Source: an uncultured Lachnospiraceae bacterium (lineage in GTDB: Bacteria; Bacillota; Clostridia; Lachnospirales; Lachnospiraceae). Taken from it: a stretch of DNA of 64,000 bases. The DNA lies in assembly GCA_910588125.1 (NCBI GenBank), contig CAJUPI010000005.1:1-64000 (forward strand), in the 5' to 3' direction. The position numbers and the translations under genes were made by a program. A model generated the notes under the pieces. That model was not told where the DNA came from, made no database searches, and saw only the letters and a program-made list of their open reading frames with translations. Shown here one piece after another: positions 51,497-60,924 of this stretch. Every line of letters starts with the position of its first letter. The stretch's first letter is position 1.

Positions 51497-52921
51497 CTAA
51501 TGCCCATACCGAAAATTCTTAAACCGATGCAAAGTCTCCGGTATTCCGTTTCCCTTCACAGGCGCCGCCAGCATTCCCTGCTCTTTCCACAGCCGTTTTA
51601 CGATCATCAAATAGGAAGGTACCAAAAACAGATCCGCCGCAATCCAGGCAAATGGGCTGGCGAAACAGACCGCTGTATAACCAAAATAAGGCACCAGCAA
51701 AAATCCCACTCCGGCCCGTGCCACCATCTCACAGACGCCAGCCAGCATTGCCCGTTTAGAATATCCCATTCCCTGAATCATAAACCGCACCACATTCACC
51801 AATACCAATGGAATATAAAAGACGGCATTCGTCAATAAATATTGCTTCACCTGGCCCAGAATCTGTACCTGATCCGCATCCAAAAACAGCAAAGCAATCC
51901 GGTCTCCAAACCGGCACAGCACTGCCAGAGCCAGCAGGGAATAAACAATCCCCATCAAAACTGCCGCCTTCATGCCTTCCCCCAATCGCTCCAGACGTTT
52001 AGCGCCAATATTTTGTCCCCCGTAAGTAGCCATAGTGGAACCTAATGCATCAAACGGGCAGCAAAAAAACATGCTGATTTTTGTCGCTGCCGTCATCGCC
52101 GCCACCGCCAGCGATCCCAGGCCATTGACTGCCACCTGCAGCACCATACTGCCGATTGCCGTGATCGAGTACTGCAGCCCCATAGGAATCCCGATTCCAC
52201 ACAGAATCTTCATGATATTTCCGTTTGGCGCTGCCTCGTTCCTGGTCATTCTCAGCACATCGAACCGCTTTGCCATAAACACCAGACAGGCAATGCCTGA
52301 AACTGCCTGCGAAATCACCGTTGCCCAAGCCGCCCCGGCCACTCCCATTTTCAATACTACAATCGTAAACAGGTCCAGTACTACATTCATCAGAGAAGAC
52401 ATCACCAAAAAATACAGGGGTGTACGGCTGTCTCCCAGAGAACGAATGATTCCCGATACCATATTATAGAGATATGTCGCCGGAATTCCCAAAAAAATCA
52501 CGAAAATATAAGCATATGCGCCATCAATGATATCCGACGGCGTATTCATCCACAGCAAAATCCGACGGCAAAGCAGGCAAACCACGGTTGTCATTACTGC
52601 CGCAAATCCCACCGCCAGCCAGGCTCCATTGGCAGCGAATCTTCGAAGCTGCGTGAAATTCTTCTCTCCAAATTTCTGAGCTACCGGAATGGCAAAGCCA
52701 TTACACACTCCCATACAGAACCCAATGATCATAAAATTAATCGACCCCGTAGAGCCCACGGATGCCAATGCCTCAACTCCCAGATAATTACCTACAATAA
52801 TCGTGTCCACCATATTATAAAGCTGCTGAAATAAAAGTCCGAAAACCATAGGCACAAAAAAGCCCAGAATCAGCTTTGCCGGAGACCCCGTCGTCATATC
52901 CTTTATTGCAGTATTTGTCAT
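51497..52921 (-). CDS. MATE-family multidrug/cation exporter
   Basis: The 474-residue protein has about twelve membrane helices in the two-fold MATE arrangement. The N-terminal pattern is LILGFFVPMVFGLLFQQLYNMVDTIIVGNYLG, and the second half repeats a related layout. Family members exchange drugs or organic cations for Na+ or H+; this one resembles the DinF/NorM-like Firmicutes group. AGAGGGA precedes ATG 52921. It is one of three MATE genes within 8 kb, but they are not adjacent to each other. Substrate unknown. Confidence 0.92.
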   Translation of the reverse strand: MTNTAIKDMTTGSPAKLILGFFVPMVFGLLFQQLYNMVDTIIVGNYLGVEALASVGSTGSINFMIIGFCMGVCNGFAIPVAQKFGEKNFTQLRRFAANGAWLAVGFAAVMTTVVCLLCRRILLWMNTPSDIIDGAYAYIFVIFLGIPATYLYNMVSGIIRSLGDSRTPLYFLVMSSLMNVVLDLFTIVVLKMGVAGAAWATVISQAVSGIACLVFMAKRFDVLRMTRNEAAPNGNIMKILCGIGIPMGLQYSITAIGSMVLQVAVNGLGSLAVAAMTAATKISMFFCCPFDALGSTMATYGGQNIGAKRLERLGEGMKAAVLMGIVYSLLALAVLCRFGDRIALLFLDADQVQILGQVKQYLLTNAVFYIPLVLVNVVRFMIQGMGYSKRAMLAGVCEMVARAGVGFLLVPYFGYTAVCFASPFAWIAADLFLVPSYLMIVKRLWKEQGMLAAPVKGNGIPETLHRFKNFRYGH

Positions 52922-53185
52922 ATTTATCCCTCTCTGTTCCTGGAGTAATCAAAGCGCATCTTCGATTCACACCCACAAATTTCAGTAACCTAATTTACTC
53001 CATCCATCAGAAAAAAGCAATCGACTAAATGACTAATTTTTCATTTGCCTTTCCATAAATACTGGTCGTTTTTTTATGAGCATTATGCAGCACAGGCTCT
53101 GGCAGCGAAAACCTGGTTCCACAGAGACATTTCCCCTCCTTCAGGCATATCATGTAGTATTAATGCATGTTATCCAGGAGGAATT

Positions 53186-54199
53186 ATGAAAAAAAGAACG
53201 ATACAAAAACTGGCCGCCCTGCCTCTTATTACAGCCCTGCTTGCAGCTTCCCTCACCGCCTGCCAGTCCAAAGCTTCCAGCACCAATTTAACCCCCGTCA
53301 CTTTAAATGAAGTGGCTCATTCCATTTTTTATGCTCCTCAATATGTGGCAATTGAGTTGGGGTATTTTGAAGAAGAAGGCATCGATCTCACGCTGGTCAA
53401 TGGCGCCGGAGCCGATAAGGTTATGACTGCCCTTGTCAGCGGTGATGCCGATATCGGCTTCATGGGTTCGGAAGCCAGTATCTATACCTATGCCGGCGGC
53501 GCCGAGGACTATGCTGTCAACTTTGCACAGCTCACCCAACGGGCCGGTAACTTTTTAGTAAGCCGTGAACCAGACGGCAATTTTAGCTGGGATAAGTTAA
53601 AAGGAACAAAAGTTTTAGGCGGCAGAGCCGGCGGTATGCCTCAGATGGTTTTCGAGTATATCTTAAAGAAAAACGGCATCGATCCCAAGCTGGATCTGAC
53701 TATTGACCAAAGCATCAGCTTCGGCCTCACCGCAGCTGCCTTTACCAGTGATGATTCGGATTATACCGTTGAATTTGAACCCTTCGCAACCGGGCTTGAA
53801 TTAGAAGGCAGCGGTTATGTCGTCGCTTCCCTTGGCACAGACTCCGGCTACGTCCCCTACACTGCCTACAGCGCTAAAAAAAGCTATCTCTCCGCTCACC
53901 CGGAGGTTATCCAGAAATTCACCAATGCGATTCAGAAGGGCCTTTCCTATGTCAATTCTCATTCTTCCGAGGAAATCGCCAAAGTTATCCAACCCCAGTT
54001 TAAAGAAACTCCCCTGGGAAATATCGCTGCCATTGTTGAACGCTATAAATCCCAGGATACCTGGAAAGAAGATACGATCTTTGAACAAGAAAGCTTTGAT
54101 TTATTACAGAATATTCTTGAAGAGGCCGGCGAACTTCCCAAACGTGTGCCGTATAAGGATCTGGTCACGACAGAATTTGCTGAAAAAGCAAAAAAATAG
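53186..54199 (+). CDS. NMT1/ThiY/SsuA-type substrate-binding lipoprotein
   Basis: Start at ATG 53186, after CAGGAGGA (337 residues); the open frame runs 141 nt farther up without a start site. The signal peptide has lipobox LTAC (Cys about residue 25). The fold is the NMT1/SsuA type: VTLNEVAHSIFYAPQYVAIELGYFEEEGIDL, VMTALVSGDADIGFMGSEAS, then VLGGRAGGMPQMVFEYILKKNG. Such proteins bind thiamine precursors, sulfonates, nitrate or similar small molecules. No permease or ATPase gene lies beside it, and I saw no TPP riboswitch in the 263 nt upstream, so it is an orphan in this window. Confidence 0.88.
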   Translation: MKKRTIQKLAALPLITALLAASLTACQSKASSTNLTPVTLNEVAHSIFYAPQYVAIELGYFEEEGIDLTLVNGAGADKVMTALVSGDADIGFMGSEASIYTYAGGAEDYAVNFAQLTQRAGNFLVSREPDGNFSWDKLKGTKVLGGRAGGMPQMVFEYILKKNGIDPKLDLTIDQSISFGLTAAAFTSDDSDYTVEFEPFATGLELEGSGYVVASLGTDSGYVPYTAYSAKKSYLSAHPEVIQKFTNAIQKGLSYVNSHSSEEIAKVIQPQFKETPLGNIAAIVERYKSQDTWKEDTIFEQESFDLLQNILEEAGELPKRVPYKDLVTTEFAEKAKK

Positions 54200-54228
54200 G
54201 CAGGCTTAGCCTGATAAGATGCAAAAAG

Positions 54229-54294
54229 GCTGCCACATATTCCACTGCAAACCAAAATCAAGTTTCTTTGGCAACACAATGGAGATGTGGCAGC
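54229..54294. terminator. Bidirectional terminator-like hairpin
   Basis: GCTGCCACAT (54229-54238) and ATGTGGCAGC (54285-54294) are perfect 10-bp arms, with inner pairing of TTCCACTG with the CAATGGAG side. It separates the convergent binding-protein and aldolase-like genes. Confidence 0.65.
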
Positions 54295-54302
54295 AAGATT
54301 TA

Positions 54303-55355
54303 TTATAACACCCGCAAAAATTGAATCAATTCCTTCACATCCGCTTCCCTAGTCGCCCAGCTGGTAGCCAACCGGATAACCGTGCGGCTTTCATCATATT
54401 TTTCCCAAAATCCAAATTCGACCCTCTCCGCCAGCTTTGCCAGCCTGCAATTATCCACGACACAGAATACCTGATTGGTAGGATTCTCAAAATAAAGCTG
54501 ATAGCCGCATTGCTTCCATGCTTCCCTGATTTCACCAGCAAGGGCAATTGCCGATTCACCAATATGCTCGTACAAATCATCGGTAAACAGTTCTTCAAAT
54601 TGTAAGCCCAGCAGCCTTCCCTTGGCCATCAATGCACCATGCTGCTTGATGATCGTGAAAAATCCGGGAATCCTGCCTTTCTGAGGGATTACTACTGCCT
54701 CTCCGAATAACGCGCCACATTTCGTACCGCCAATATAAAACACATCACATAATCGGGCAATATCCTTTAACGTTACATCATTTTCCGGACAGGCCAGCCC
54801 ATAAGCCAGCCTTGCCCCGTCCAGATACAGGGGAATTCTGTTTTTCCGGCATACCTGGCTGATCTCCTGCAATTCCTGTAATGTATACAAAGTACCGTAT
54901 TCCGTGGGCTGTGACAAGTAAACCATACCTGGCATTACCGTATGCTCATGGTTGCAATCATCCTGATATTCTTTCAGCATCCACTCTATCTGCCTGGCCG
55001 AAATTTTTCCCAGTGTATGCGGCAAAACCAGTACTTTATGTCCACTGGCTTCAATCGCCCCTGCTTCGTGCAGGCTGATATGCCCGGTATCCGGGGCGAT
55101 TACTCCCTGATAGCTCGGCAGCAAAGCGTCGATTACTGTAGCATTTGTCTGTGTTCCCCCTGTCAGGAAGTGAATCTCAGCATCCGGACAGCCACAGGCT
55201 TTTCGAATTCGCTCTCTCGCCGATTCTGAAAACTCATCGCTGCCATACCCTGCCGATTTCACCAAATTCGTATCTACCAGCCTTTTTATAATATTAGGAT
55301 GCGCACCCTCCATATAATCGCTGGCAAACGAAAACTTCCTGTTTGTATTATCCAT
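54303..55355 (-). CDS. Threonine-aldolase / beta-eliminating-lyase-family PLP enzyme
   Basis: The 350-residue protein shows the family start FASDYMEGAHPNIIKRL, FLTGGTQTNATVIDALL near 63 and GALFGEA. The PLP lysine is in FYIGGTKCGALFGEAVV near 205, and PLYLDGARLAYGLAC near 175 holds the Asp-Gly-Ala-Arg cofactor motif. Low-specificity threonine aldolases split threonine to glycine and acetaldehyde. Relatives act on other beta-hydroxy amino acids, so I do not name one. Its ATG lies 2 nt after the MATE stop, and the ribosome site AAAGGAGAG lies within the MATE gene, so translation is coupled. Confidence 0.85.
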   Translation of the reverse strand: MDNTNRKFSFASDYMEGAHPNIIKRLVDTNLVKSAGYGSDEFSESARERIRKACGCPDAEIHFLTGGTQTNATVIDALLPSYQGVIAPDTGHISLHEAGAIEASGHKVLVLPHTLGKISARQIEWMLKEYQDDCNHEHTVMPGMVYLSQPTEYGTLYTLQELQEISQVCRKNRIPLYLDGARLAYGLACPENDVTLKDIARLCDVFYIGGTKCGALFGEAVVIPQKGRIPGFFTIIKQHGALMAKGRLLGLQFEELFTDDLYEHIGESAIALAGEIREAWKQCGYQLYFENPTNQVFCVVDNCRLAKLAERVEFGFWEKYDESRTVIRLATSWATREADVKELIQFLRVL

Positions 55356-55357
55356 AT

Positions 55358-56740
55358 CTATAACCGCTCTCCTTTCTGTAACTTACTGAAAATTCGCCCC
55401 AACATAATCACTGCTGCCACTGCCAGCACAAACTCCGCCGTAAATTGGGCATAAGCCAGTCCATAAAGAGGAAACAGAAAATTCAACACATATAATGCCG
55501 GGATCTCCAAAGCAATTTTTCTTAACAAAGCAAACATCAACGCTGCTTTCCCCAGCCCGATTGCCTGAAACACACCTACTGCCAAAAAATCAATACAAAT
55601 AAAAGGAATTCCCAGGCAGAACCCTCTCAAAAATCTGGTTCCATAAGCAATGATCGCCTCGTTCTTCATAAACGCCCCGACCAGTGCTCCCGCCCCAAAA
55701 TAATAAAACAGACTGACTACGACCAGAGAAGGAACCATAAGCTTCACCACAAAGAAAATACTCTCTTTCATCCGCCTAATATTCCCGCTGGCATAATTAT
55801 AGCTGATCAATGGCATAATTCCCTGAGAAAATCCCAATGCCACCTGCATCGGCACCATGTTGATCTTTTGGGTGATTCCCATGGCCGCCACCGCGTCGGC
55901 ACCATAGGAAGAGGTAAAGTTGTTGAGGATAGTCATTCCTGTCACATTCAGGAGATTCTGAATTGACGCCGGAATCCCCACCCCGCAAATTCCCAAAATA
56001 ATCGCCATTTGAAAACTGAATTTATGCGGCAACACACAGACAAAGGTGGTCTTCCGCTTCGCATACAATAAAACAAAAAAATACAGACAAGCCACGCAAT
56101 TAGACAAAAAGGTAGCTAATCCCGCGCCGGCTGCTCCCATATTCAATCCCTGCGGCAGGATAAAAATCGGATCCAGAATAATGTTCAGAATGCAGCCACT
56201 CATAGTCCCCACACTGGCATGCAGAGAAGCCCCTTCCGATCGCACCATATATGCCAGGACCACATTAAGAATAGCAGGAGCCGCCCCACATATCACCGTC
56301 CAATGGAGATATTCTCCTGTTGCCACGATAGTATTTCCGTCTGCTCCCAAAAGCATCAGCAAAGGCTGGCGAAATACCAGGCACAAAAAAGAAAATAAAA
56401 TACCGCTAAAAAGGGCACAATAAAAGCCAAAGGCAGAGCTTCGGCGAACTGTTTCATAATCCTTTCTTCCCAGGGCGCGGCTCATCATGCTGGAAGTGCC
56501 CACACCGAATAAATTATTAACCGCATTAAAGGCTAAAAGCACCGGCGATGCCAAGGCAACTGCCGCATTCTGTATCGGATCGTTGATCATCCCTACAAAA
56601 TATGTGTCTGCCATATTATAGATCACCATTACCAGAGAGCTCAAGATCGTGGGGATCGCCAGCTTTGCCACTGCCCGAGGAATCGGAATCCTTTCAAACA
56701 AATCAACTTTTTCGTTTTGTTCCTGCCCGTTTTTTTCCAT
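55358..56740 (-). CDS. MATE-family exporter, second
   Basis: Start at ATG 56740 behind AGGAGG (460 residues); the open frame runs about 207 nt further up into the HAD gene, without a start site. About twelve membrane helices; N-terminal pattern IPRAVAKLAIPTILSSLVMVIYNMADTYFVG. It sits between a HAD phosphatase gene (upstream) and a threonine-aldolase-like gene (downstream, 2 nt). That tight coupling suggests that the exporter moves a metabolite related to the aldolase or its product, but this is inference. Sequence is distinct from the other two MATE proteins. Confidence 0.9.
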   Translation of the reverse strand: MEKNGQEQNEKVDLFERIPIPRAVAKLAIPTILSSLVMVIYNMADTYFVGMINDPIQNAAVALASPVLLAFNAVNNLFGVGTSSMMSRALGRKDYETVRRSSAFGFYCALFSGILFSFLCLVFRQPLLMLLGADGNTIVATGEYLHWTVICGAAPAILNVVLAYMVRSEGASLHASVGTMSGCILNIILDPIFILPQGLNMGAAGAGLATFLSNCVACLYFFVLLYAKRKTTFVCVLPHKFSFQMAIILGICGVGIPASIQNLLNVTGMTILNNFTSSYGADAVAAMGITQKINMVPMQVALGFSQGIMPLISYNYASGNIRRMKESIFFVVKLMVPSLVVVSLFYYFGAGALVGAFMKNEAIIAYGTRFLRGFCLGIPFICIDFLAVGVFQAIGLGKAALMFALLRKIALEIPALYVLNFLFPLYGLAYAQFTAEFVLAVAAVIMLGRIFSKLQKGERL

Positions 56741-56906
56741 AGCAAAACCTCCTGACTTCCTATAATATAACTTATCGGAACACGCTTCTGTTCCGAATAA
56801 AAGGCGCGTTCTTTGCGCCGTAAATCTAATTACAAGGTCTGCGAGGCGGTTCCTGTAATATAAAGACCATTCTATCATGTTCCCCAATAGAAGACAAGAT
56901 TTTCTC

Positions 56907-57698
56907 TCAAACCAGTCCCAGCTTTTGCATCGCCCAGGCAATCCCATCGTCCTCCACAGTCTTTGTCACGAAAGTGGCAAATGGCTCTAGCACCTTATCG
57001 TGACAGCCCATCAGGACAGCATTTTTTGCATACTCAAACATTGCCAAATCATTGCTGCTGTCGCCAAATACATAAGCATTCCCTTTTTCAATTCCGTAGT
57101 GCTTTAACACCCAGGCAATCGCTGTCGCCTTGGTAAAACCTGCCGGAACACATTCATAAAAATCATTTCCCCTGTCTATCACATCAATATCCGGTGACAA
57201 AAATCGAAAGAATCCGTCCCTGTCACTGTTGTTATCTGCAAAAACACAGAATTTATCAAATTCCAGAGTTTCATCCTCCCAGAGTTCATCTGACAAAACA
57301 CTCCTTCCCATCACCCCGTCCCGTAACTGGTTCATGGCGGTTATCCAGGAACGCTCCTTGCGTACAACCAGACGCTCTGTGCTTTCCAGGATTCCATCAA
57401 AGCCATATCCCACCATCGCTTTGCGGATTTGCAACCCCCGCTCCCGCCCGATTCTGTTTTGAAAAATCACCACGCCATGTTCCACCACACAAGTACCACA
57501 GCCACACAAAAGGCCGTCACATTCCACCATTGCTTCGATATCACCCAAAAACGCATACGTCCGCCCTGAATTAATAAATACCAGATTTCCGGCTCTTCGG
57601 GAAGCTGCCAGAGCCTCCAGGGCGCTATCCGGAATCTTGTGAGTGATTTCACTCAGCAAAGTTCCGTCCACATCAAAAAACAATGCTTTTCTTTCCAT
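56907..57698 (-). CDS. HAD-superfamily (Cof-type) phosphatase
   Basis: The 263-residue protein has the HAD motif I FFDVDGTLLSE near residue 7, motif II FINSGRT near 40 and the motif III/IV region KGNAYVFGDSSNDLAMFEYAKNAVLMG near 200-225. The C2-type cap places it with Cof/YbjI-like sugar-phosphate or nucleotide phosphatases. GAGAGGG precedes ATG 57698. It starts the likely transcript HAD-MATE-aldolase from the promoter at 57734-57762, although 166 nt separate it from the MATE gene. Confidence 0.92.
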   Translation of the reverse strand: MERKALFFDVDGTLLSEITHKIPDSALEALAASRRAGNLVFINSGRTYAFLGDIEAMVECDGLLCGCGTCVVEHGVVIFQNRIGRERGLQIRKAMVGYGFDGILESTERLVVRKERSWITAMNQLRDGVMGRSVLSDELWEDETLEFDKFCVFADNNSDRDGFFRFLSPDIDVIDRGNDFYECVPAGFTKATAIAWVLKHYGIEKGNAYVFGDSSNDLAMFEYAKNAVLMGCHDKVLEPFATFVTKTVEDDGIAWAMQKLGLV

Positions 57699-57733
57699 AT
57701 CTGTTCCCTCTCATCTTTTCATTTACAGAGGGT

Positions 57734-57762
57734 ATTTTATCCCATAAGTTTCTTTTACGCAA
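57734..57762 (-). promoter_or_regulatory. Promoter of the HAD gene
   Basis: Minus strand TTGCGT (57762-57757), 17-nt spacer, TAAAAT (57739-57734), about 35 nt before ATG 57698. Confidence 0.6.
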
Positions 57763-57800
57763 GAGGATCCCGCAATCATAATTTATTCATCATAATTCAG

Positions 57801-57829
57801 TTGACACCATTCTCTGGTTGTGCTAAACT
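57801..57829 (+). promoter_or_regulatory. Plus-strand promoter upstream of a hairpin and the third MATE gene
   Basis: TTGACA (57801-57806), 17-nt spacer, TAAACT (57824-57829). The start would be near 57836. The gene is 475 nt away, so either the transcript ends at the hairpin 57876-57927 or this is a long leader. Confidence 0.55.
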
Positions 57830-57835
57830 AAATTC

Positions 57836-57937
57836 CAGATTTTACCGGCTGTTTCTTGCCACCGGGTAAGGAATAAAGCGTCAGGCTTTCTATCATTAGG
57901 TCGCAGAAGATAGAAAGCCCGACGCTTATTATTTTGT
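57836..57937 (+). ncRNA. Candidate small RNA or leader upstream of MATE gene
   Basis: From the inferred start near 57836, the sequence runs to a strong hairpin AAGCGTC...GGCTTTCTATC / GATAGAAAGCC...GACGCTT (57876-57927), followed by ATTATTTTG. A transcript of about 100 nt ending there would be a small RNA or a prematurely ended leader. There is no coding frame with a ribosome site in it. The family was not identified. Confidence 0.35.
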
Positions 57938-57968
57938 AGCAGTCCCGTTAAATCACAATGCCTGTACC

Positions 57969-58276
57969 AATGTCATTAAGTTTAGCTCTGAAAATACTCA
58001 GCCATGGAACAAGGAGCGGGAAGCGGCGGGAAAGGGTCTGATGGTTTTGACTTTGCAGGGATTTAGAAGTCCTTAAATCCCTGAGTTTTGCCTGGAAACG
58101 AAAATCCACTCTGTCTGAGCGAAGCGAGTTTGGGGATTTTCGTTTCGTTTTTCGCAAAAATCAGAGATTTTAGGAATTCTTGATCCTGAAACCAGAAAAA
58201 GAGGCAGATCCTTTCCGGCCGCTTCCCGCTCCTTTTTCCACGACATACCTTCTGAGAAAATTAACTAAATGACATT
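57969..58276. mobile_element. Full-length 305-bp palindromic element (MITE-like), copy B
   Basis: CCAATGTCATTAAGTTTAGC at the left and ATTAACTAAATGACATT at the right, with the same arms and central CGAAAATCCACTC hairpin as the copy at 18.1 kb. Flanks repeat TGCCTGTAC (about 57959-57967 and 58278-58286), consistent with target duplication. It lies immediately before the third MATE gene and supplies a spurious upstream ATG (58269). With the promoter and hairpin it fills the gene-free stretch 57699-58310. Confidence 0.85.
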
Positions 58277-58310
58277 GTGCCTGTACAATTATCTTTTCGG
58301 AGGAACCCTT

Positions 58311-59630
58311 ATGCATGCACAATCCTGTCTCAAGGAATTCTTAAAATATACTGTCTTAAATATCACCGGAATGATCGGCCTTTCCTGCTACATTTTAGCA
58401 GACACCTTTTTTGTCTCCCAAGGTCTCGGGACTGCGGGCCTGGCAGCCCTGAACCTGGCTATTCCTATTTTTAGCTTCATCCATGGCTGCGGGCTGATGT
58501 TAGGAATGGGGGGTGCCACCTGGTATTCCATCTTTCGCGCGCAAAAATCCCAGGATAAATGCGATCAAATCTTTACCCACATGCTTTTGACTACTCTGGC
58601 AGCTGCCGGATTGTTTGTTTTTGCCGGACTGTTTTTGTCTGCCACTCTGACGCGGCTTTTGGGCGCCGATGCGGAAACCATGAGCATGACCCACACTTAC
58701 TTACAGGTGCTTTTACTGTTTTCCCCGGCTTTTATGCTAAATGATCTTTTGACCTGTTTTGTCAGAAATGACGGCAATCCTCGTCTGTCCATGTTGTCCA
58801 TGCTACTGGGAAGCTTATCCAACATCGTCCTGGATTACCTTTTTATCTTTCCTTTACATATGGGAATTCTCGGTGCTGTACTGGCCACTGGCGCCGCCCC
58901 TCTCACCGGCATCTCCATCCTGTCCATACATTGGATAAAAAAACAGAATGGTTTTCATATTCGAAAAGGGCGGTTTCATATGAAAATCATCCTGTCTGGC
59001 TTTAAGCTTGGCTTTTCCTCCTTAATTACGGAGATATCTTCCGGATTCGTAATTATTGTTTTTAATGCAATCATACTGGGGCTGACCGGCAATATCGGGG
59101 TGGCTGCTTATGGGGTAATCGCCAATCTTTCTCTGGTAGTCGTCGCTATCTATACCGGAGTCGCTCAGGGAATGCAGCCCCTGGCTAGTCAGGCATATGG
59201 AAGAGGTGACAAAAAATATCTCTGCCGTCTTCTTCAATATGGTCTGATCAGTGTGCTGTCTCTTTCTGTTGTCATATACATAACGCTTTTTTCCTTTGCC
59301 ACCCCTGTTGTTCATGTCTTTAACAGTGAAGGAAATGCTCTGCTGCAGCAAATCGCCATACCTGGCCTGAAGCTGTATTTTACGGCCATCCCATTTGCCG
59401 GGATCAACATTGTACTCACCCTCTTTTTTACCTCCACAGACCGGGCTTTGCCGGCACAATTAATCTCCATTGCCCGCGGCTTTGCCCTGATTATCCCGGC
59501 CGCAGTCATATTGTCTGCCATAGCTGGAATGACCGGTGTATGGCTGGCGTTTCTTCTGGCAGAAAGTGTCGTATTCGTCTTGGGCGTCATATGTCTGATT
59601 GTCAATCGAAAAATAATTACGGAGTGCTGA
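58311..59630 (+). CDS. MATE-family exporter, third
   Basis: Start at ATG 58311, 8 nt after CGGAGGA (439 residues); an in-frame ATG at 58269 lies in the palindromic element's end. About twelve membrane helices. N-terminal pattern EFLKYTVLNITGMIGLSCYILADTFFVSQGLG is divergent from the other two MATE genes and resembles the smaller DinF/MepA-type exporters. It is transcribed away from the element. The end overlaps that of the convergent carboxypeptidase gene by 14 nt, so there is no room for a terminator. Confidence 0.9.
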   Translation: MHAQSCLKEFLKYTVLNITGMIGLSCYILADTFFVSQGLGTAGLAALNLAIPIFSFIHGCGLMLGMGGATWYSIFRAQKSQDKCDQIFTHMLLTTLAAAGLFVFAGLFLSATLTRLLGADAETMSMTHTYLQVLLLFSPAFMLNDLLTCFVRNDGNPRLSMLSMLLGSLSNIVLDYLFIFPLHMGILGAVLATGAAPLTGISILSIHWIKKQNGFHIRKGRFHMKIILSGFKLGFSSLITEISSGFVIIVFNAIILGLTGNIGVAAYGVIANLSLVVVAIYTGVAQGMQPLASQAYGRGDKKYLCRLLQYGLISVLSLSVVIYITLFSFATPVVHVFNSEGNALLQQIAIPGLKLYFTAIPFAGINIVLTLFFTSTDRALPAQLISIARGFALIIPAAVILSAIAGMTGVWLAFLLAESVVFVLGVICLIVNRKIITEC

Positions 59631-60924
59631 GCTGATGGGACATCATCCATGTCCCCATCACCTTTTTCAGATAATCCCGGTAACCGGCCTTTTCCACCTG
59701 GCCATCGGACAGAATCTCCACTTCTCCCAGAGCCTTGCCTCCCAACTCATATCGCAGCACTCCTACGGTATCGCCAGGCATTACCGGCGCCTCCAAATAT
59801 TCCGGCAGCATAAGGTTTTTTTCTATTGTCTGGAAGTCTTCGCCGTCCACTCCCAAATAAGAAAATCCGCTCCGGTATTTTAGCGGTACGCTTTCCGTCA
59901 CCCCGTTTTGTACCGGCAGCTCGGGCAGAACCGGCATCTCATGATCCTCATAAAGCTTGCAGTTGGCATATCCATAATTAAGCAACGTCTGGGCATCCGC
60001 AAAACGGGCCTTATAATCCGGTGCTGCCATGATTGAAGCAATCAGCCGCACCCCATCCTTTTCTGCTGTGGCTGACAGGCAATATTTTGCCAGCGAGGTA
60101 GACCCCGTCTTTAATCCGGTTACCTGAAAATTCGTTGCCATTTTCAACAGCTTATTGGTGTTGGACAATCCAAATTCTTTTGTCCCCTGTTTCGTCACAT
60201 GAGTGATATTCTCCATCCAGATTGTTGAATAGTTATGTATTTGCGGATATTTCGTGATCAGCTCCCGAGACATAATAGCAATATCCCTGGCAGTTGTCAC
60301 ATGCGTCGCCGAATCCGTCAAGCCGCAGCAGTCCTCAAAATGAGTCCCTGTCATCCCCAATCCGGCCGCCCGTTCATTCATCTGCTTTACAAATTCGCCC
60401 TCGGTCCCTGCGATATATTCTGCCATAGCCACTGAGGCATCATTGCCAGAAGCAATTACGATACATTTGATCATCGTTTCAACTGTCTGTACCTCTCCCT
60501 CCTCCAAAAACACCTGAGAGCCTCCCATAGATTTTGCATAAGCACTGGTCACCACCTCATCCGTCATTTTTATCCTGCCCGAATCAATGGCATCAAAAAT
60601 CAGAATCAATGTCATAATCTTGGTAATACTGGCCGGACGCCGCTGTTTATCCGCATCCTTTTCATAAATCACTTTGCCGGTGGAGGCCTCCATAAGAACC
60701 GCACTGGGCGCCGCAATCTCCGGTCCGGAAGCCGGGCTTTCTGCCCCGGTTGCCGGATTCTTTGCTTCGGTTTCCGGATTCTCTGCCTCCACAGCCATCC
60801 CTCCGGCTGATGCCTCCGTCCCTTCTTCCTGAAAATTTCCCAGAATCACCGGTTCCGGCCCCGCCATTTTAGGAGGCGTAAATAATAAACTTCCCGTACA
60901 TAAAGCAATCAAAATCCTCTTCAT
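59617..60924 (-). CDS. D-alanyl-D-alanine carboxypeptidase (DacF/PBP5-type)
   Basis: The 435-residue protein has a signal peptide and a Glu/Ala-rich linker to about residue 75. A low-molecular-weight penicillin-binding protein domain follows: SxxK in ASITKIMTLI near 100, SGN in VIASGNDASVAMAEY near 155 and KTG in GLKTGSTSLAKYCLSA near 270. The PBP5-like C-terminal domain follows. It trims the terminal D-Ala of peptidoglycan pentapeptides at the outer membrane face. TGAGGGA precedes ATG 60924. The gene is convergent with the MATE gene and divergent from the deacetylase gene. Confidence 0.93.
   Translation of the reverse strand: MKRILIALCTGSLLFTPPKMAGPEPVILGNFQEEGTEASAGGMAVEAENPETEAKNPATGAESPASGPEIAAPSAVLMEASTGKVIYEKDADKQRRPASITKIMTLILIFDAIDSGRIKMTDEVVTSAYAKSMGGSQVFLEEGEVQTVETMIKCIVIASGNDASVAMAEYIAGTEGEFVKQMNERAAGLGMTGTHFEDCCGLTDSATHVTTARDIAIMSRELITKYPQIHNYSTIWMENITHVTKQGTKEFGLSNTNKLLKMATNFQVTGLKTGSTSLAKYCLSATAEKDGVRLIASIMAAPDYKARFADAQTLLNYGYANCKLYEDHEMPVLPELPVQNGVTESVPLKYRSGFSYLGVDGEDFQTIEKNLMLPEYLEAPVMPGDTVGVLRYELGGKALGEVEILSDGQVEKAGYRDYLKKVMGTWMMSHQLSTP

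Noticed and set aside
53045..53185. TPP riboswitch expected before a ThiY-like binding protein
   Set aside because: I looked for the conserved CTGAGA and ACCTGA elements and did not find them.
56741..56947. Upstream extension of the second MATE gene by 69 residues
   Set aside because: It overlaps the HAD gene end and lacks a membrane-protein-like start; AGGAGG fits ATG 56740.
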